54,861 nucleotides of DNA from Enterococcus rivorum (lineage in GTDB: Bacteria; Bacillota; Bacilli; Lactobacillales; Enterococcaceae): NCBI RefSeq assembly GCF_001742285.1, contig NZ_MIEK01000018.1, positions 1 to 54,861 of the forward strand, in the 5' to 3' direction. Made by a program: the position numbers and the translations under genes. A model generated the notes under the pieces. The model had not been told where the DNA came from. It made no database searches and saw nothing but the letters and a program-made list of their open reading frames with translations. Of this stretch, positions 19,708 through 28,351 are shown piece by piece (positions within the stretch are counted from its first letter, which is position 1; every line of letters starts with the position of its first letter).

Positions 19708-20742
19708 TCAAATTGTCGTGAAGGATAGACTTGGATCAGCATTCAAGGAGTAGTTAGCAAAATGCTCTTTTTCGGCTTCAACAAAAGCAGCAGCTCCAAT
19801 CATCGCTGCATTGTCACCACAAAGTTTCAATGGTGGGACAATTAATGTCGTTTCTGGTAAGTCAGTCAAAACCCTTTCACTAAGAGCTGCTCTTAACCCT
19901 TGATTTGCTGCTACACCACCAGCAAGAACAAGTTGCTTCACTGGATATTCTTTACATGCTCGTACTGTTTTTTCCACTAATACATCAATCACACTCGCTT
20001 GGAAACTAGCAGCTAAATCTTCCTTTACCAACGGTTCGTTTCGTTGCTCCGCATTATGAACGGTATTAATAAAAGAACTCTTTAATCCACTAAAACTGAA
20101 ATCATAGTTTGCTTCCTTTATCATTGCTCTTGGGAAATGATAGGTGTCGCTACCAATGTTGGCTAATTCATCAATTTCTTTGCCGCTTGGATAACTTAAC
20201 CCTAGCACACGCCCTACTTTATCATAAGCTTCTCCTGCGGCATCATCTCGGGTCTCTCCAATAATTTCAAAAGCGCCTGATTCTTTCATGTAGACTAATT
20301 CAGTATGTCCACCACTCACTAAAAGCGCTAATAAAGGAAACGTCAATGGTTGAACAAACGCAGCAGCATAAATGTGTCCTGCCATGTGATTAACTGGAAT
20401 CAACGGCAATCCATGTGCCCAAGCAAAAGCTTTCGCTGCCGAAATACCGATTAATAACGCACCAACCAATCCTGGACCAAAAGTGACGGCAACGCCACTT
20501 AATTCCTCTGGCTCTACTTGTGCTTCTGCTAATGCATCGTCAATACAGAGGGTGATTTGTTCTACATGGTGACGACTAGCAACTTCAGGTACAACACCGC
20601 CAAAACGGCGATGACTTTTCACCTGAGAAGCAACAATATTTGACAGAATTTGATCTCCATTTTCAATAATTGCAACACTGGTTTCATCACAACTACTTTC
20701 AATCGCTAATAGTAACTTTCGCTCTTTTTTAAAAAAAGACAT
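19708..20742 (-). CDS. tsaD: tRNA N6-adenosine threonylcarbamoyltransferase TsaD
   Basis: Catalytic subunit of t6A37 tRNA modification, acting with TsaB and TsaE. It is an ASKHA-fold protein: [15 protein letters not shown] at the N-terminus, the metal-binding histidines in HMAGHIYAA (about residues 110-120), [10 protein letters not shown], and [12 protein letters not shown] near the C-terminus. The ATG at 20742 (344 residues) is preferred; a GTG at 20751 would overlap the rimI stop. It is the last gene of tsaB-rimI-rimI-tsaD, which is tightly packed. Its 3' end lies next to the argS T-box promoter. Confidence 0.96.
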   Translation of the reverse strand: MSFFKKERKLLLAIESSCDETSVAIIENGDQILSNIVASQVKSHRRFGGVVPEVASRHHVEQITLCIDDALAEAQVEPEELSGVAVTFGPGLVGALLIGISAAKAFAWAHGLPLIPVNHMAGHIYAAAFVQPLTFPLLALLVSGGHTELVYMKESGAFEIIGETRDDAAGEAYDKVGRVLGLSYPSGKEIDELANIGSDTYHFPRAMIKEANYDFSFSGLKSSFINTVHNAEQRNEPLVKEDLAASFQASVIDVLVEKTVRACKEYPVKQLVLAGGVAANQGLRAALSERVLTDLPETTLIVPPLKLCGDNAAMIGAAAFVEAEKEHFANYSLNADPSLSFTTI

Positions 20743-20747
20743 TTCCT

Positions 20748-21203
20748 TCACTTCCTTATTCTATAGCACATAATTAAAGCATCTTCTTTAGGATGCTGAT
20801 AGTAATTTTTTCTGGTACTGATTTTTTCAAACCCAAACGCTTCATATGCTCTGATTGCTGCAAGATTAGTAGGTCTCACTTCTAAAAAAAGAGTTGTTTT
20901 TCCTTTATTCGTTAGTCTGGCCACTAATTCTTCAAGTAATTTTCTACCATAACCACGATGCTGGTAATCTTTCTCAATCACAACATGAGTGATATCTACT
21001 TCCTCTAAAACAGAGTAATAGCCAATAAAACCAATCATTTGATTTCCTTCTAAGAGAAAAAGATAGTAACTATTTTCTTGAAAAAGATCACTTTCAAATT
21101 GTTCTAGCGACCAAGGTGAACCATAAAAATAACTATTTTCGCTTAACTGCCAAATCTTTTCTGGCAGAGTCAACAGATTCATTTCTTCTTTTTCACAAAA
21201 CAT
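20748..21203 (-). CDS. rimI: GNAT acetyltransferase, RimI-like (second copy)
   Basis: N-acetyltransferase of the GNAT family, probably acetylating ribosomal protein S18 or a related N-terminus. The acetyl-CoA-binding motif is [19 protein letters not shown] (about residues 77-95), followed by [20 protein letters not shown]. The length of 151 residues is typical of RimI. It follows another RimI-like gene with only three bases between them and precedes tsaD. Which of the two copies is the S18 acetylase cannot be told from the sequence. Confidence 0.9.
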   Translation of the reverse strand: MFCEKEEMNLLTLPEKIWQLSENSYFYGSPWSLEQFESDLFQENSYYLFLLEGNQMIGFIGYYSVLEEVDITHVVIEKDYQHRGYGRKLLEELVARLTNKGKTTLFLEVRPTNLAAIRAYEAFGFEKISTRKNYYQHPKEDALIMCYRIRK

Positions 21204-21206
21204 TAT

Positions 21207-21755
21207 TCACACTTCTTTTAAATAGAGAATCATATCTAACGCATCCTCTTTATTTTCGTCATAATACCCTCGTTTAATCGCATTGGAAACAAATCCCATT
21301 CTTCGATAAACACGTTGCGCATTTTTATTACTCATTCGAACTTCTAAAGACATCGTTTCACACTGATGCTTTTCAGCAAATGTTCTTGTCTCATTTAAAA
21401 GAAAAGAACCTATTCCTTTCCCTTGATATTTGTTTAAAACAGCTACATTTGTAATATGAGCATCCTTTTCTAATACGCGGCAACCAATAAATCCTATCAC
21501 CTGTTTGTTGTCTTGAATCAGCAAATATAAATTTTGCGAACTTGCTCTCAGTTCATTCAAAAAAGCAGATTTCGTCCAAGGCAACTCTCCAGCATAGACT
21601 TCTCGTTCAATCGCTAGAACATCTTTTATGTCAGAAGGAGTCATTCTTCGTACCAAATAAGATTGATTTGAAATGAGTACTGATTGCATTGAATAATTGT
21701 GTTTTTTCAATCGGAAAATAATGCTATTAACAAAAAAGCTAAACTTTTTCCACAT
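21207..21755 (-). CDS. rimI: GNAT acetyltransferase, RimI-like (first copy)
   Basis: GNAT-fold N-acetyltransferase with the acetyl-CoA motif VLNKYQGKGIGSFLLNE (about residues 120-136) and SLEVRMSNKNAQRVYRRMGF. At 182 residues it has an N-terminal extension of about 30 residues compared with a standard RimI, rich in Phe and Lys (MWKKFSFFVNSIIFRLKKHN). The ATG at 21755 has GAGGA upstream, inside the end of tsaB, and the genes overlap by 17 bases, so the extension is likely translated. Confidence 0.88.
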   Translation of the reverse strand: MWKKFSFFVNSIIFRLKKHNYSMQSVLISNQSYLVRRMTPSDIKDVLAIEREVYAGELPWTKSAFLNELRASSQNLYLLIQDNKQVIGFIGCRVLEKDAHITNVAVLNKYQGKGIGSFLLNETRTFAEKHQCETMSLEVRMSNKNAQRVYRRMGFVSNAIKRGYYDENKEDALDMILYLKEV

Positions 21756-22458
21756 AATTTTCTTCCTCAGGAGTATGGTTCTTTAGCCAATTTTCTTCAG
21801 CTTCCACTTTTTTCAAATAATTAGGTAAAAAATTATGAACTTCCTTCACAACTTCTGCCGTCCGTCCTAACTGTGCAAGAGCAGCTCCATTAGGTATTTG
21901 CCATTGTGAAATATCATTTAATTTTGCTTGCGGAAGTACATCTTCAATTTGACTTCTAAACTTCTCAATATCCTCTCCTACAAAGTAAAGTGCTGGATAT
22001 TCTTTTAATTGTCCTAACCAATCTTCTAATGAACTATGTTGGTCTTTTATTTGATTAACTAGTGTTCCATTCCTATACTCATACGCACCGGTGTATACAT
22101 TGTTTCTTCTGGCATCAAAAATCGGAATAATTAATCCCTCAATACCAACACAATTAGCAGCCAACGTTGCTAAACTTGAAATACCGACAAGCTCTTTTTT
22201 CAACGTATACGCAAGCGTCTTAGCTGTAGTTACCCCTATTCTCAACCCCGTATAAGAGCCAGGTCCTTCAGCAACAACAAACCGATCAATCTCTTTTGGT
22301 GTTAACTCAAGGTTTTTCATTAACTCTGTTACAGCGGGCATTAACGTTAAACTATGGTTTTTCTTTACGGTTGTTGTATATTGTCCTAAAATTTTATTGT
22401 CTTCACAAACACCAATACTTAGTGTTTGATTGGATGTATCAATGGCTAAAATTCGCAC
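21739..22458 (-). CDS. tsaB: tRNA threonylcarbamoyladenosine biosynthesis protein TsaB
   Basis: Non-catalytic ASKHA partner of TsaD in t6A synthesis. The N-terminus MRILAIDTSNQTLSIGV and the block VVAEGPGSYTGLRIGVTTAKTLAY (about residues 62-86) are family signatures. The length of 239 residues is typical. The start codon is GTG at 22458. A promoter (TTTACG, 17 bases, TACAAT with extended TGC) lies at 22494-22522 and serves the tsaB-rimI-rimI-tsaD run. Confidence 0.95.
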   Translation of the reverse strand: MRILAIDTSNQTLSIGVCEDNKILGQYTTTVKKNHSLTLMPAVTELMKNLELTPKEIDRFVVAEGPGSYTGLRIGVTTAKTLAYTLKKELVGISSLATLAANCVGIEGLIIPIFDARRNNVYTGAYEYRNGTLVNQIKDQHSSLEDWLGQLKEYPALYFVGEDIEKFRSQIEDVLPQAKLNDISQWQIPNGAALAQLGRTAEVVKEVHNFLPNYLKKVEAEENWLKNHTPEEENYVEKV

Positions 22459-22493
22459 AAAAAATCCCTATCCTTCCAATCTATAGTCGGTTT

Positions 22494-22522
22494 ATTGTAG
22501 CATATTTTTCTGTTTACGTAAA
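22494..22522 (-). promoter_or_regulatory. Promoter of the tsaB-rimI-rimI-tsaD operon
   Basis: TTTACG (22517-22522) and TACAAT (22494-22499), with TGC extension and 17-base spacing on the minus strand. Its -35 overlaps the T-run of the preceding pbp terminator. Confidence 0.65.
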
Positions 22523-22564
22523 AAAAGACTATTGCATTTCTCCTGACCTAGAAACACAATAGTC
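22520..22564 (-). terminator. Terminator after the PBP gene
   Basis: GACTATTG and CAATAGTC form the outer stem with an inner TTTC/GAAA pairing, followed on the minus strand by seven Ts. Confidence 0.88.
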
Positions 22565-22570
22565 TTATAA

Positions 22571-24610
22571 TTATTTCACATTCGCTTCTAAGTAGTCAAT
22601 TAAAGGCTTACTAATATTAGTTGCGGTATCATTTGCTCTAGAATCTTCTACCATAATAATGGTTAAAAATTGATTGTTACTTCGATCCATCGTCAAAAGA
22701 AAACTATTTTCTTTTCCAACTGTATCTTGCTTTTCTTTAATTTCAGCCGTTCCAGTTTTGGCAGCCAAAGAAAAATTAGGATTATACATATTATGAACAT
22801 AGCCCTCTGCATCTTCTACACTTCCCAAAAGGTCATTCACAATGGTGTTTGCTGCATTTCCGCTAATCACTGCATCTTTTTCTTTCTTTTCTTTTTCTAA
22901 CTGAATTTTAGGGTATACCAACTTACCATCATTTTGAAAAACGCTGTACATCATTGCCTGTTGAATCGGTGTAATCAACAGTTGTCCTTGCCCGTAGCCG
23001 GTATCAGCTAACAAAATATCTGAATGAAAGGTATCTTCATTAGAAATTTGAGCTGGTTTCATCGGAATTGGCAAATCCAACTTCTCATTAAAGGCAAAAT
23101 TGTTTAAGCCTTTTCTAAAGGTTTCCTCTCCCATACGAAGTGTCTGTTCTGCAAAATAGATGTTATCCGAATTAACTAATGCAGTTCTTAAGTTTACCGG
23201 ACTCGCTTCCTTGACTCTCGTTACAAAATAATCGCCCCAAGAGGCATCTTTTTGCCATTTCAACCCATTAATTGCTAATTCCTCTTCAGGTTTTAATGTT
23301 CCAGCATCTAACCCAATGGCTCCAGTGATTGTTTTAAAAGTTGAACCTGGCGCATAACCTGTTGCAAATCTTGCAGTGAAAGGTAAATTTTTATCATTAG
23401 CATATGAATCATATTCTGCTTGAGAAATTCCGTGAGCCATTTTATTCGGATCAAAGGATGGGGAACTAACTGTTGCTAATAAGTCTCCATCTTTAGGTTT
23501 CGTGACAACAGCGCTCCCTGGTTTATTTTGGAAAATAGCAAATGCTTCCCCTTGAACATTTTTATCGATTGTTAGTTGAATTTTTTGCCCGTCTTTTTTC
23601 TCTATATTTTGTAGTTCACTTTTTATTGTTCCCTTTTCATCAACAATATTTAAGCTACCTCCATCTTGTCCACGCAACTCTTTATCATAGGTTTGTTCCA
23701 AACCAACCTTTCCAACAATTCCTGTACTACTTAATTCAGGATTCTTTTCAATGTCTTCAGCAGTAACGGAACCCGTATAGCCAATCAATTGAGCTGCTGC
23801 TTCTTTTAACGGATAATAGCGAATAGCGGTTTCCTTTGTAGCTGCTCCTGTCGGTACACTAGTAACCGGCTCATAAGATATTTTAATCGGAACAAAAGAA
23901 TCTGGTTGAACCCAGCTTTGACCTAATTTTTGATTAATTTCTTTTTCAGAAACACCAAATTGCTCGCTAAAAACTTTAATATTTTGCACTTTTTCGGCTT
24001 CAGAACCAAGCTTTCCTGGCACAATCCCAACCTCATCAAATGCTTGATTTACTGCAAGTCCTTCGCCGTTTCGATCTACAATTTCGCCCCTAACTGCTTT
24101 CTCTGTTTGAAATGAAACTTTATCATTCCCACTCATTCCAGGAAAGATCAAATTTGGAGCCCACTGAATTTTAAACTTATCATCCATTTTTTTAATCGTA
24201 GTTTTGTAGCTTAAATTTTTTAATTCACCTAATGAAGTTGTCATGCTCAATTGATAGGTGAACATAAAGACATCTTTTTCTTTTTTGGACACTGATACTT
24301 TATTGCTTTTTATGCCTTCTGCCCCGATACTTGGAAAAATATTTTGATATTTCTCTACAACAGATTGTTTATCATACCCATTTGTTTTAAAAGAAGCTTC
24401 ATCTAAATTCTCAGGTAATTTGTCAAATTCTTGCTTTGACAAGTGTTTTAAAAAAGCTGTCGCTGTCTTTTTAGCATCTTTAAGTTCCTGTCCTTCCTGC
24501 CATTTAGCATATGAATAATAGCCTCCTACAACTAAAACAATCAGAATAACACTAGAGATAATAACGATACTTGTTTTTTTTGAATTTTTTTGCTGTTTCC
24601 TTGTCTCCAC
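22571..24610 (-). CDS. Class B penicillin-binding protein, enterococcal PBP5/PBP4-like
   Basis: D,D-transpeptidase that crosslinks peptidoglycan outside the membrane. Parts in order: membrane anchor (about residues 14-33), MecA_N/NTF2-like domain (about 40-155), PBP dimerisation domain (RGEIVDRNGEGLA onwards) and transpeptidase domain. Active-site motifs are STFK in GYAPGSTFKTITG (about 422), SDN in VNSDNIYF and KTG at 618-620. Sequence and layout closely resemble low-affinity E. faecium PBP5 and E. faecalis PBP4, both near 680 residues, so low intrinsic beta-lactam affinity is possible but not shown. The GTG at 24610 is nine bases after GGAGG. The gene stands alone between terminators. Confidence 0.94.
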   Translation of the reverse strand: METRKQQKNSKKTSIVIISSVILIVLVVGGYYSYAKWQEGQELKDAKKTATAFLKHLSKQEFDKLPENLDEASFKTNGYDKQSVVEKYQNIFPSIGAEGIKSNKVSVSKKEKDVFMFTYQLSMTTSLGELKNLSYKTTIKKMDDKFKIQWAPNLIFPGMSGNDKVSFQTEKAVRGEIVDRNGEGLAVNQAFDEVGIVPGKLGSEAEKVQNIKVFSEQFGVSEKEINQKLGQSWVQPDSFVPIKISYEPVTSVPTGAATKETAIRYYPLKEAAAQLIGYTGSVTAEDIEKNPELSSTGIVGKVGLEQTYDKELRGQDGGSLNIVDEKGTIKSELQNIEKKDGQKIQLTIDKNVQGEAFAIFQNKPGSAVVTKPKDGDLLATVSSPSFDPNKMAHGISQAEYDSYANDKNLPFTARFATGYAPGSTFKTITGAIGLDAGTLKPEEELAINGLKWQKDASWGDYFVTRVKEASPVNLRTALVNSDNIYFAEQTLRMGEETFRKGLNNFAFNEKLDLPIPMKPAQISNEDTFHSDILLADTGYGQGQLLITPIQQAMMYSVFQNDGKLVYPKIQLEKEKKEKDAVISGNAANTIVNDLLGSVEDAEGYVHNMYNPNFSLAAKTGTAEIKEKQDTVGKENSFLLTMDRSNNQFLTIIMVEDSRANDTATNISKPLIDYLEANVK

Positions 24611-24846
24611 AAACTTTCTCCTCCATCTATTTGCTCATATTTCTCTACCATTTTATTATAACCAATAGGAAGCACAAAAACGATTAATTTATTCGCAATT
24701 AAAAAAATTTAAATTTTTCCTTAGCTAGTTTGACTTTTCTCTTATTATTATGTCATTGGTTTTATTAATCCATGCTTTATTAACTGCTTAATTCACTATT
24801 ATTTTCTAGCTCTCGTTGACTAATTTTTTCTCCCCAAAAATCATAT
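24611..24846. other. Intergenic region upstream of the PBP gene
   Basis: AT-rich. A TATAAT-like -10 lies in GGTTATAATAAAATGG about 50 bases before the PBP start, with no clear -35. No gene or further structure is visible. Confidence 0.5.
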
Positions 24847-24890
24847 GAAAAAAAGTCGAAAGAAACACGCGTAGGTGTTTATCTCGACCT
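24847..24890 (-). terminator. Terminator after the LPXTG protein gene
   Basis: GGTCGA/TTCGAC and AACAC/GTGTT pair around a short loop, followed on the minus strand by seven Ts. Confidence 0.8.
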
Positions 24891-24934
24891 TTTCTCCAGT
24901 TATTCTTCTACTCATCATCTCTTTAATTCTTCGT

Positions 24935-26629
24935 CTACCTCATCCAATGTTTTTTATTCAAAAATAACAATACACTTCCTAATAAGAATACAAATACACC
25001 AAGTAATGGCGAAAGATACTTTTCTCCAGTTTTAGGTAAGACAGTACGCGTCCCAGATGATTCACTCTTTACTTTCTCATCTGACTTACTGGTTGAGTGA
25101 TTGTCTTCTGGTGTTACTGGTTTAACAGGAGTGAGCGGATTAGTTGGATTTACTGGTTTTTTAGGGTCTGAATTTTCTTCCCATTGAGCATATAAAGTTA
25201 CATCGTTCGCAGACATTGCTGTTGTTGCAAAATCCCAAATCAGGCCATTTCCATTTTTTGCTGTGTTCCACCCTTTAAAAATGTAGTTTTTTCTACTTGG
25301 ATCTGTTGGCTTAATTGCAAGTTGGTCTTTTTCAATTTTTTGAGTTTCAGGTACGACGCCATCCCCACCATTTAAATCAAAGTTTAAATGGTAAAAATAA
25401 GCTAGATTGAAATTTTCTGTCCATTGGGCATATAAAGTTACATCATTTGCAGGCATCGCTGTTGCTGTAAAATCCCAGTCTATGCCACTTCCGTCTTGTG
25501 CTGTATTCCAACCCAAAAATCTATTCCCTTCTCTGGTCGGCGTTTCAACTGAAGCCGCCAGTTCTCCTTCGGTTAAAAATTGCGTTGCAGGAACTATTCC
25601 TGATCCACCATTTAAATCAAACGATAACCCAAATTGATTTGTCTCGAAATTTAACTGAACCGATTCTGTCGTTAAAGCATTATCGCTACTATTCGGAAAC
25701 AGCCCTTCTCCAGTAACTCTTACTTGGGCATAAACAACACCAGATTTTTTTACTACACCATTTTGAAGATAATCATTTATGTCAACTGCTTGCATGGATT
25801 CATCAAGATAATTTTCAAATTGATAAACATGCCCCTCTGATAACCGCTGAGTATAACGTGACCTGATAAAAGTAGTGAAGTCAATAGTATCCATGTCTTG
25901 CTGGCTACTGATTTTTATACTTGTTGGTTGACTAAGAAGCACCGATTCTTGCGGATTTCTCATTACTGTAATCCCTAATAATTCGCTCAATAGCAAATCA
26001 TAGTCGCTAGGTAAAAAATTACTTTGTGCATTAAAATAAGTCATATTAACTAGATTTACCATACTAACTGGTAAACTTGTCAATTGATTGTTATAGACCT
26101 CAAATGTTTTCAGAGCGGTTAAATCTCCAATTCTCTCTGGTAACCTTATAAGGCTATTGACACCTATATCAAGATAGATTAGTCCAAACAAATTTCCAAT
26201 ACTTTCAGGAATCACCACTAATCCATTCCTACTTGCATCAAGATACTGTAATTTTGTCAATGCAAATAATCCTTCAGGAAGATTCACTATTTGGTTACTG
26301 CTAATATCCAAGTATGTTAAATTAGAAAATATGTCTATCCCATCAATGTTCGTCAAATTGGTTGAATACAAATCTAAGCTAGTTATTGCTATGTCGGCGG
26401 AAGTCATTTCATCACTTGGGACTTTATTAAATTGTCTGGCAATAACACTTGCTGTTTGAGCATTTGGAAACTGCTGTTCAAAAGTAATTCCAGGACCCAC
26501 ATACGGAAGAATTGATTCTGCTGATACTTGATTGATCCCTAAATTACTTATGCCAATAAAGACTCCTAAAAACAATAAAACACTTGCTATCATATATCTA
26601 AATTTCCCGAAAAATTTCATACTAAGCAT
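24935..26629 (-). CDS. Internalin-like LPXTG cell-wall surface protein
   Basis: Sortase-anchored surface protein, 564 residues. Parts in order: signal peptide (about 1-37, ending VSAES); leucine-rich repeats (about 85-215, e.g. LTYLDISSNQIVNLPEGL); a linker; two InlB B-type (Listeria-Bacteroides) repeats, each starting FDLNGG and ending NDVTLYAQW (about 337-405 and 413-482); a Pro/Thr/Ser-rich wall-spanning stretch; and LPKTG at 531 with hydrophobic segment and basic tail. Such proteins usually act in adhesion; the ligand is unknown. The ATG at 26629 follows GGAGG at four bases. The gene is probably transcribed alone. Confidence 0.92.
   Translation of the reverse strand: MLSMKFFGKFRYMIASVLLFLGVFIGISNLGINQVSAESILPYVGPGITFEQQFPNAQTASVIARQFNKVPSDEMTSADIAITSLDLYSTNLTNIDGIDIFSNLTYLDISSNQIVNLPEGLFALTKLQYLDASRNGLVVIPESIGNLFGLIYLDIGVNSLIRLPERIGDLTALKTFEVYNNQLTSLPVSMVNLVNMTYFNAQSNFLPSDYDLLLSELLGITVMRNPQESVLLSQPTSIKISSQQDMDTIDFTTFIRSRYTQRLSEGHVYQFENYLDESMQAVDINDYLQNGVVKKSGVVYAQVRVTGEGLFPNSSDNALTTESVQLNFETNQFGLSFDLNGGSGIVPATQFLTEGELAASVETPTREGNRFLGWNTAQDGSGIDWDFTATAMPANDVTLYAQWTENFNLAYFYHLNFDLNGGDGVVPETQKIEKDQLAIKPTDPSRKNYIFKGWNTAKNGNGLIWDFATTAMSANDVTLYAQWEENSDPKKPVNPTNPLTPVKPVTPEDNHSTSKSDEKVKSESSGTRTVLPKTGEKYLSPLLGVFVFLLGSVLLFLNKKHWMR
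25183..25630 (-). repeat. Two tandem InlB B-type repeat units in the LPXTG gene
   Basis: The segments at about 25183-25390 and 25420-25630 encode repeats of about 68 residues. DNA identity is highest at their 3' ends, where ATATAAAGTTACATC and the neighbouring bases recur almost unchanged. Recombination between the copies could change repeat number. Confidence 0.75.
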
Positions 26630-26882
26630 ACATCCTCCTTTTTATATCAATATTATATATTTAAACAAAAATAAAGTAAATATATATTTCGTATATTATT
26701 AATATATAAAATATTAATAACTAAAAATCCTTTACAAGTCAACAAATATTTCTTAGTAGTCAAAAAAATACTCTTAAAATAAAAATAAAAAAACACAATA
26801 TATATTCATTCCAACTGCTTAATTAGTTTTAATAACATGCTGTATCTACCTATTTATCTTATCTTTTTGTACCTTATCTAAC
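26630..26882. other. AT-rich divergent intergenic region
   Basis: On the minus strand TTGACT, 17 bases and TATTAA is a candidate promoter for the LPXTG gene (around 26695-26740). A perfect palindrome, TTAATAT-ATAAA-ATATTAA, lies around 26696-26720. No gene is visible. Confidence 0.5.
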
Positions 26883-26911
26883 TTAGCATCCAAATAGCTC
26901 TATGGTATAAT
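26883..26911 (+). promoter_or_regulatory. Promoter of the SPFH/zinc-ribbon/TPM operon
   Basis: TTAGCA (26883-26888), 17 bases, then TATAAT (26906-26911), followed by AGGAGG and the ATG at 26949. Confidence 0.75.
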
Positions 26912-26948
26912 GTTTTCATAAAATACTTTTTTAGGAGGAATTCTATTA

Positions 26949-28181
26949 ATGGGAATTATAAAAGCAGCAACTAGCGCTATCAGCGGTAGTTTAGCGGATC
27001 AATGGCTTGAAGTTATTGAACCAAATAATATGAGCGATAATACGGTGATGACAAAAGGTGTGCTTGTTAGACGAGATGCTAAGCGCAGTTCTAATCGAAA
27101 AGGAACAGAAGATGTTATTACAGACGGCTCTGTTGTTCATGTATACCCAAATATGATGATGATTCTCGTTGATGGAGGGAAAATTATTGATTACACGGCG
27201 GAAGAAGGCTATTATACTGTCCAAAATAATTCTGCTCCTTCTATGTTTAACGGCTCTCTAAATGAAGCGATTTCAGAAAGTTTCGACCGCTTTAAATACG
27301 GCGGTATTACACCACAAAAACAACAAGTTTTCTATATCAATTTGCAAGAAATAAAAGGAATTAAATTCGGGACTTCTACACCATTGAATTATTTTGATAA
27401 TTTTTACAATGCTGAATTGTTTTTGCGCGCTCACGGAAATTATTCAATAAGAATTACTGATCCCTTATTATTCTTTTCAAATGCCATTCCCAGAAACAAG
27501 TCACAAGTAACTATTAGCGATATTAATGAACAATATTTAGCTGAATTTTTAACGGCTTTACAAGCAGCCATTAATCAAATGTCGGCAGATGGAGAAAGAA
27601 TTTCTTATGTCCCTTCAAAAAGCTTAGAACTAAGCAAATACATGTCAAATGTACTTGACGACAATTGGCGTGAATTACGGGGAATGGAAATCGAATCAGT
27701 TGCAGTAGCCAGTATTTCTTATACAGATGACTCAACTAAACTAATTAACATGAGAAACCAAGGGGCAATGCTTAGCGATGCAAGTGTTCGTGAAGGCTAT
27801 GTACAAGGAGCTATGGCTCGTGGTATGGAAGCTGCTGGAAGTAATGAAAGTGGTGCTATGTCTGGCTTTATGGGTGTTGGAATGGGCATGAATACTAGTG
27901 GGAATTATTTTGCTCAAGCCTCTCAAACAAATCAACAGCAAATGCACGACAAGCAACAGCAACAGAATATTCAAGCTGTTGGAAATACTTGGATATGTCC
28001 AGAGTGTGGGAATGAAAATAATGGGAAGTTTTGCTCGAATTGTGGAACACCCAAACCAACAAGTGACAAACCAAAACTTGAAATGAAATGTACCGAATGC
28101 GGAGAAACCGTTGATTTATCAAATGGCATTCCAAAATTCTGTCCTCACTGCGGAAAACCGTTCCAAGGTATCCCTTTATAA
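26949..28181 (+). CDS. SPFH-domain protein with C-terminal zinc ribbons (YdjI-like)
   Basis: Membrane-associated scaffold-type protein. The N-terminal two-thirds match the SPFH/virion-core-like family (MGIIKAATSAISGSLADQW, then KFGTSTPLNYFDNF and AHGNYSIRITDPLLFF). A Met/Gly/Gln-rich linker follows (about 290-340), then two zinc-ribbon units: CPECGNENNGKFCSNCG and CTECGETVDLSNGIPKFCPHCG. Bacillus YdjI has this layout and works with YdjG and YdjH to recruit PspA to stressed membranes. Here it is the first gene of a three-gene module with ydjG- and ydjH-like genes. AGGAGG lies ten bases before the ATG. Confidence 0.88.
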   Translation: MGIIKAATSAISGSLADQWLEVIEPNNMSDNTVMTKGVLVRRDAKRSSNRKGTEDVITDGSVVHVYPNMMMILVDGGKIIDYTAEEGYYTVQNNSAPSMFNGSLNEAISESFDRFKYGGITPQKQQVFYINLQEIKGIKFGTSTPLNYFDNFYNAELFLRAHGNYSIRITDPLLFFSNAIPRNKSQVTISDINEQYLAEFLTALQAAINQMSADGERISYVPSKSLELSKYMSNVLDDNWRELRGMEIESVAVASISYTDDSTKLINMRNQGAMLSDASVREGYVQGAMARGMEAAGSNESGAMSGFMGVGMGMNTSGNYFAQASQTNQQQMHDKQQQQNIQAVGNTWICPECGNENNGKFCSNCGTPKPTSDKPKLEMKCTECGETVDLSNGIPKFCPHCGKPFQGIPL

Positions 28182-28192
28182 AAATTATTCTG

Positions 28193-28283
28193 TAGCTAGT
28201 ACAATCCAACCCTTTTACAATATATATAGAGAGAGTTGAAAGCAATAGGAAATTTCTTGTCTATTTCTATTGTGTACTAGCTA
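28193..28283. repeat. 91-bp element with imperfect terminal inverted repeats
   Basis: TAGCTAGTACAAT (28193-28205) and ATTGTGTACTAGCTA (28269-28283) are inverted repeats differing by a two-base insertion. A second stem lies inside (CAATAG/CTATTG). It sits between the SPFH gene and the next gene and could be a partial attenuator or a small mobile-type repeat. Confidence 0.5.
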
Positions 28284-28351
28284 TCTTTATATTTTTTGGA
28301 TACAAGTTTTCAATTTACAACTATCATAGTTTCAAAGAAAGGAATTTTTAA

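Noticed and set aside
27895-28245. 116-codon open frame opposite the SPFH gene
   Set aside because: Antisense shadow of the zinc-ribbon region; no ribosome site.
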